The translations under genes and the position numbers were made by a program. A DNA stretch of 64,000 nucleotides, taken from NCBI GenBank assembly GCA_035999765.1, contig CP108521.1, positions 10,168,001-10,232,000 of the forward strand. Direction: 5' to 3'. The DNA is from Streptomyces sp. NBC_01231 (GTDB lineage Bacteria; Actinomycetota; Actinomycetes; Streptomycetales; Streptomycetaceae). Positions within the stretch are counted from its first letter, which is position 1, and the number at the start of each line of letters is the position of its first letter. The notes beneath the pieces are model-generated. The model was not told the origin of the DNA and searched no databases. It was given only the letters and a program-made list of their open reading frames with translations. Shown one piece after another: positions 62,104-64,000 of the stretch.

Positions 62104-62738
62104 AGCCCCATCCGTCGCTTCGAGGCGGCCGGGCGGACGTCCGCGAGGGACTCCACGACCCGGTCCACCATGCCGTACTCCCGGGCCTGTTCGGCCGTGA
62201 ACCAGCGGTCGCGGTCGCCGTCCCGGGAGATGGTCTCCGGGCTCTGGCCGGTGTGCTCCGCGGTGATCCGCTCGATGGTCCGCTTGGTGTGCTCCAGGTT
62301 CTCCGCCTGGATCTCGATGTCCGCGGTGGTGCCGCCGATGCCCGCCGACGGCTGGTGCATCATGATCCGCGCGTTGGGGAGCGCGTAGCGCTTGCCTGGG
62401 GCACCGACGCTCAGCAGGAACTGGCCCATGCTCGCGGCGAAGCCCATGGCGAGGGTGGAGACGTCGTTCGGGATCAGCCGCATGATGTCGTAGATGGCCA
62501 GCCCCGCGTGCACCGAGCCGCCCGGGCTGTTGACGTACAGGCTGATGTCGGTGCGCGGGTCCTCCGCGGACAGGATCAGCAGCTGGGCGCAGACCCGGTT
62601 CGCGGAGACCTCGTCGACCTGGGTGCCCAACAGGACGATGCGCTGCCCGAGCAGCTGCGCGGCCAGCTGGTCGTCGAAGCGGGAGGGCGCGGTGTCGCCC
62701 TCCTCGGCCCGCGGAGCGAGCGTGGTGAGTGGAGTCAT
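62100..62738 (-). CDS. clpP3: ATP-dependent Clp protease proteolytic subunit ClpP3, 212 aa
   Basis: Serine peptidase subunit of the Clp barrel. The triad is intact: Ser103 ([11 protein letters not shown]), His128 (MMHQPSAG) and Asp177 (DGDRDRW). The first about 20 residues are a likely propeptide. It is the first gene of the operon and overlaps clpP4 (GTGA), so the two are made together, probably as a mixed ring. By precedent, clpP3-clpP4 is silent until PopR accumulates when ClpP1/P2 fails. The PopR box lies 73-87 bp upstream of ATG 62738. Confidence 0.94.
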   Translation of the reverse strand: MTPLTTLAPRAEEGDTAPSRFDDQLAAQLLGQRIVLLGTQVDEVSANRVCAQLLILSAEDPRTDISLYVNSPGGSVHAGLAIYDIMRLIPNDVSTLAMGFAASMGQFLLSVGAPGKRYALPNARIMMHQPSAGIGGTTADIEIQAENLEHTKRTIERITAEHTGQSPETISRDGDRDRWFTAEQAREYGMVDRVVESLADVRPAASKRRMGL

Positions 62739-62810
62739 CGGTTCTCCTCGTGGTGGCGGGGATGCCGTCGACTCCACTCTTGACCTCGGACGTGGCCCGG
62801 ACGCTGAATC

Positions 62811-62825
62811 TCTGCCCGCGGCAGA
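62811..62825 (-). promoter_or_regulatory. PopR/ClgR operator of clpP3-clpP4
   Basis: TCTGCC-CGC-GGCAGA, exactly the known PopR palindrome TCTGCC-N3-GGCAGA. A further half site GGCAGA follows at 62835-62840. Confidence 0.85.
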
Positions 62826-62857
62826 TTCGCTGAGGGCAGAGGGCCGGAGGCGGGCGG

Positions 62858-64000
62858 TCAGCCCTTCTCGCGCAACTGCCGGAAGAAGGCGCGCACGTCG
62901 TCCACCAGCAGGTCGGGCTCCTCCATCGCCGCGAAGTGACCGCCCCGGTCGAGCTCCGTCCAGCGCACGATGTTCTCCGTCCGCTCCGCCTTGTGGCGCA
63001 GCGGGATCTGCGGGTCGCCGAAGAAGGACGCCACCGCCGTCGGCGCGGTGGAGGGCTCGTGCGGGGCGGCGATCCGCTCGCCCCGGGCGTGGGCCCGCTC
63101 GTAGTAGACCCGGGCGGACGAACCCGCCGTGCCCGTCAGCCAGTACAGCATCACGTTCGTCAGCATCTGGTCCCGGTCGACGGCCTCCTCGGGCAGCTCC
63201 CCGGAGTCCGTCCACTCCTGGAACTTCTCGACGACCCAGGCGAGTTGGCCCACCGGTGAGTCCGTGAGCGCGTACGACAGGGTCTGCGGCCGGGTGGACT
63301 GCACGTGGAAGTAGCCGGTGCTGTCGCGGGACCACTCCTCCCACCGACGCCAGGAGATGAGCGTGCGCTCCCGCTCCGCGGGACCCAGTGCCCGAAGCTC
63401 CTCGGCGGTCGGCTCGGTGGCCTGCTGCCCACCGGGCAGCAGGTTGAGGTGGATGCCGAGGACCCGGTCGGGGTGGACGCGTCCCAGCTCGCGGGAGATG
63501 CCGGCGCCCCAGTCGCCGCCCTGCGCGCCGAACCTGTCGTAGCCGAGGCCCGTCATCAGCTCCACCCACGCGTCGGCGATCCGGCGCGCCTCCCAGCCGG
63601 TCTCCCGGGTGGGTCCGGAGAACCCGAAGCCGGGAATGCTCGGCAGCACGACGTGGAAGGCGTCGGCGGGGTCACCGCCGTGTGCGGCCGGGTCCGTCAA
63701 CGGCCCGACGATGTCGAGGAACTCGACGATCGACCCCGGCCAGCCGTGTGTGATGACCAGCGGGGTGGCGTCCGGCTCGGGGGAGCGGATGTGCGCGAAG
63801 TGCACCCGCGCGCCGTCGATCTCGGTCGTGAACTGCGGCCACTCGTTCAGTCGCGCCTCGGCCGCCCGCCAGTCGTACTCGTGCCGCCAGTACCGCACCA
63901 GGTCGCGCAGGTAACCCGACGGGACGCCGTACGCCCAGCCCACCCCCGGCAGCTCGTCCGGCCACCGGATCCGGTCGAGGCGGTCGTGCAGGTCGTCCAG
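62858..64000 (-). CDS. Epoxide hydrolase (EHN type), 5' end cut by window
   Basis: Alpha/beta-hydrolase epoxide hydrolase of the microsomal/juvenile-hormone-like class. The window keeps the N-terminal EHN domain from [19 protein letters not shown] on, then [14 protein letters not shown] (oxyanion), [14 protein letters not shown] (Asp nucleophile), and near the C-terminus [13 protein letters not shown] (His). It converts epoxides to diols. The reading frame continues past 64000, so the true start is outside; the GTG at 63943 is internal. Frame-open to the window edge with no stop. Confidence 0.9.
   Translation of the reverse strand: MDDLHDRLDRIRWPDELPGVGWAYGVPSGYLRDLVRYWRHEYDWRAAEARLNEWPQFTTEIDGARVHFAHIRSPEPDATPLVITHGWPGSIVEFLDIVGPLTDPAAHGGDPADAFHVVLPSIPGFGFSGPTRETGWEARRIADAWVELMTGLGYDRFGAQGGDWGAGISRELGRVHPDRVLGIHLNLLPGGQQATEPTAEELRALGPAERERTLISWRRWEEWSRDSTGYFHVQSTRPQTLSYALTDSPVGQLAWVVEKFQEWTDSGELPEEAVDRDQMLTNVMLYWLTGTAGSSARVYYERAHARGERIAAPHEPSTAPTAVASFFGDPQIPLRHKAERTENIVRWTELDRGGHFAAMEEPDLLVDDVRAFFRQLREKG

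Noticed and set aside
1..64000. tRNA, rRNA, IS elements, integrases and att sites
   Set aside because: None could be recognised by eye; no transposase- or integrase-like protein and no cloverleaf seen.

Overview
The window is a stretch of a high-GC actinobacterial chromosome, almost certainly Streptomyces. The signs are a chaplin with a sortase motif, a SpoIIE/PAS phosphatase, a SigB/F-type sigma factor with an RsbW-like ATPase, a streptophobe membrane protein, DUF397 and SPW proteins, rare in-frame TTA codons (the bldA signature), and a popR-clpP3-clpP4 locus. It looks like chromosome-arm gene content: catabolism, stress, secretion and regulation. I see no rRNA, tRNA, IS element, integrase, att site or CRISPR array.

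Region by region. 1-13.6 kb: acyl and CoA metabolism. A secreted penicillin-acylase-family enzyme is divergent from an acyl-CoA ligase; then come a phenylacetate-CoA ligase, a membrane alkaline-phosphatase-superfamily protein (LtaS/sulfatase type) and a second acyl-CoA ligase. That ligase is divergent from a translationally coupled set: crotonase, double DUF35 OB-fold protein, and two thiolase-fold proteins with no nucleophilic Cys at the expected site. This set resembles side-chain-cleaving modules of steroid or branched acyl catabolism. 13.6-18 kb: DUF397, tandem universal stress protein, a broken CGNR-type fragment, and a secreted peptidoglycan amidase. 18-28 kb: an aminoglycoside-phosphotransferase-fold kinase, an NsdA-like regulator, a PAS-SpoIIE phosphatase, a baeRF protein, asparagine synthetase and a secreted tripeptidyl-peptidase-like hydrolase. 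Three of these genes carry one TTA codon each. 28-36 kb: a long chaplin, GNAT, a kinase-fold protein, SPW, an anti-sigma factor whose sigma gene seems lost, photolyase and an SDR protein.

36-43 kb is the clearest pathway: an operon for sulfur scavenging from sulfones and sulfonates (sfnG, an SfnC/DszC-like flavoenzyme, ssuE, an SfnB-like flavoenzyme, ssuD). It is preceded by a tiny, probably leaderless leader peptide with a Cys-Cys pair and has a hairpin inside the operon. A LysR gene is divergent from it. One FMN reductase would feed all the monooxygenases. 43-59 kb is mostly housekeeping and accessory enzymes: LysM protein plus membrane protein, an ECF42-type sigma factor with its DGPF partner, aldehyde dehydrogenase, two aldo/keto reductases, adenosine deaminase, a LysR regulator, and SnoaL-like proteins.

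59-64 kb: an RsbW-like ATPase converges with a SigB/F-type sigma factor, followed by popR and the clpP3-clpP4 operon. A perfect TCTGCC-N3-GGCAGA site lies upstream of clpP3 and PopR ends in Ala-Ala, so the known PopR circuit can be read from the sequence. The second ClpP subunit has Gly where the catalytic His should be. The window ends inside an epoxide hydrolase gene.

All assignments come from reading the sequence and recalled family knowledge; no search was run.
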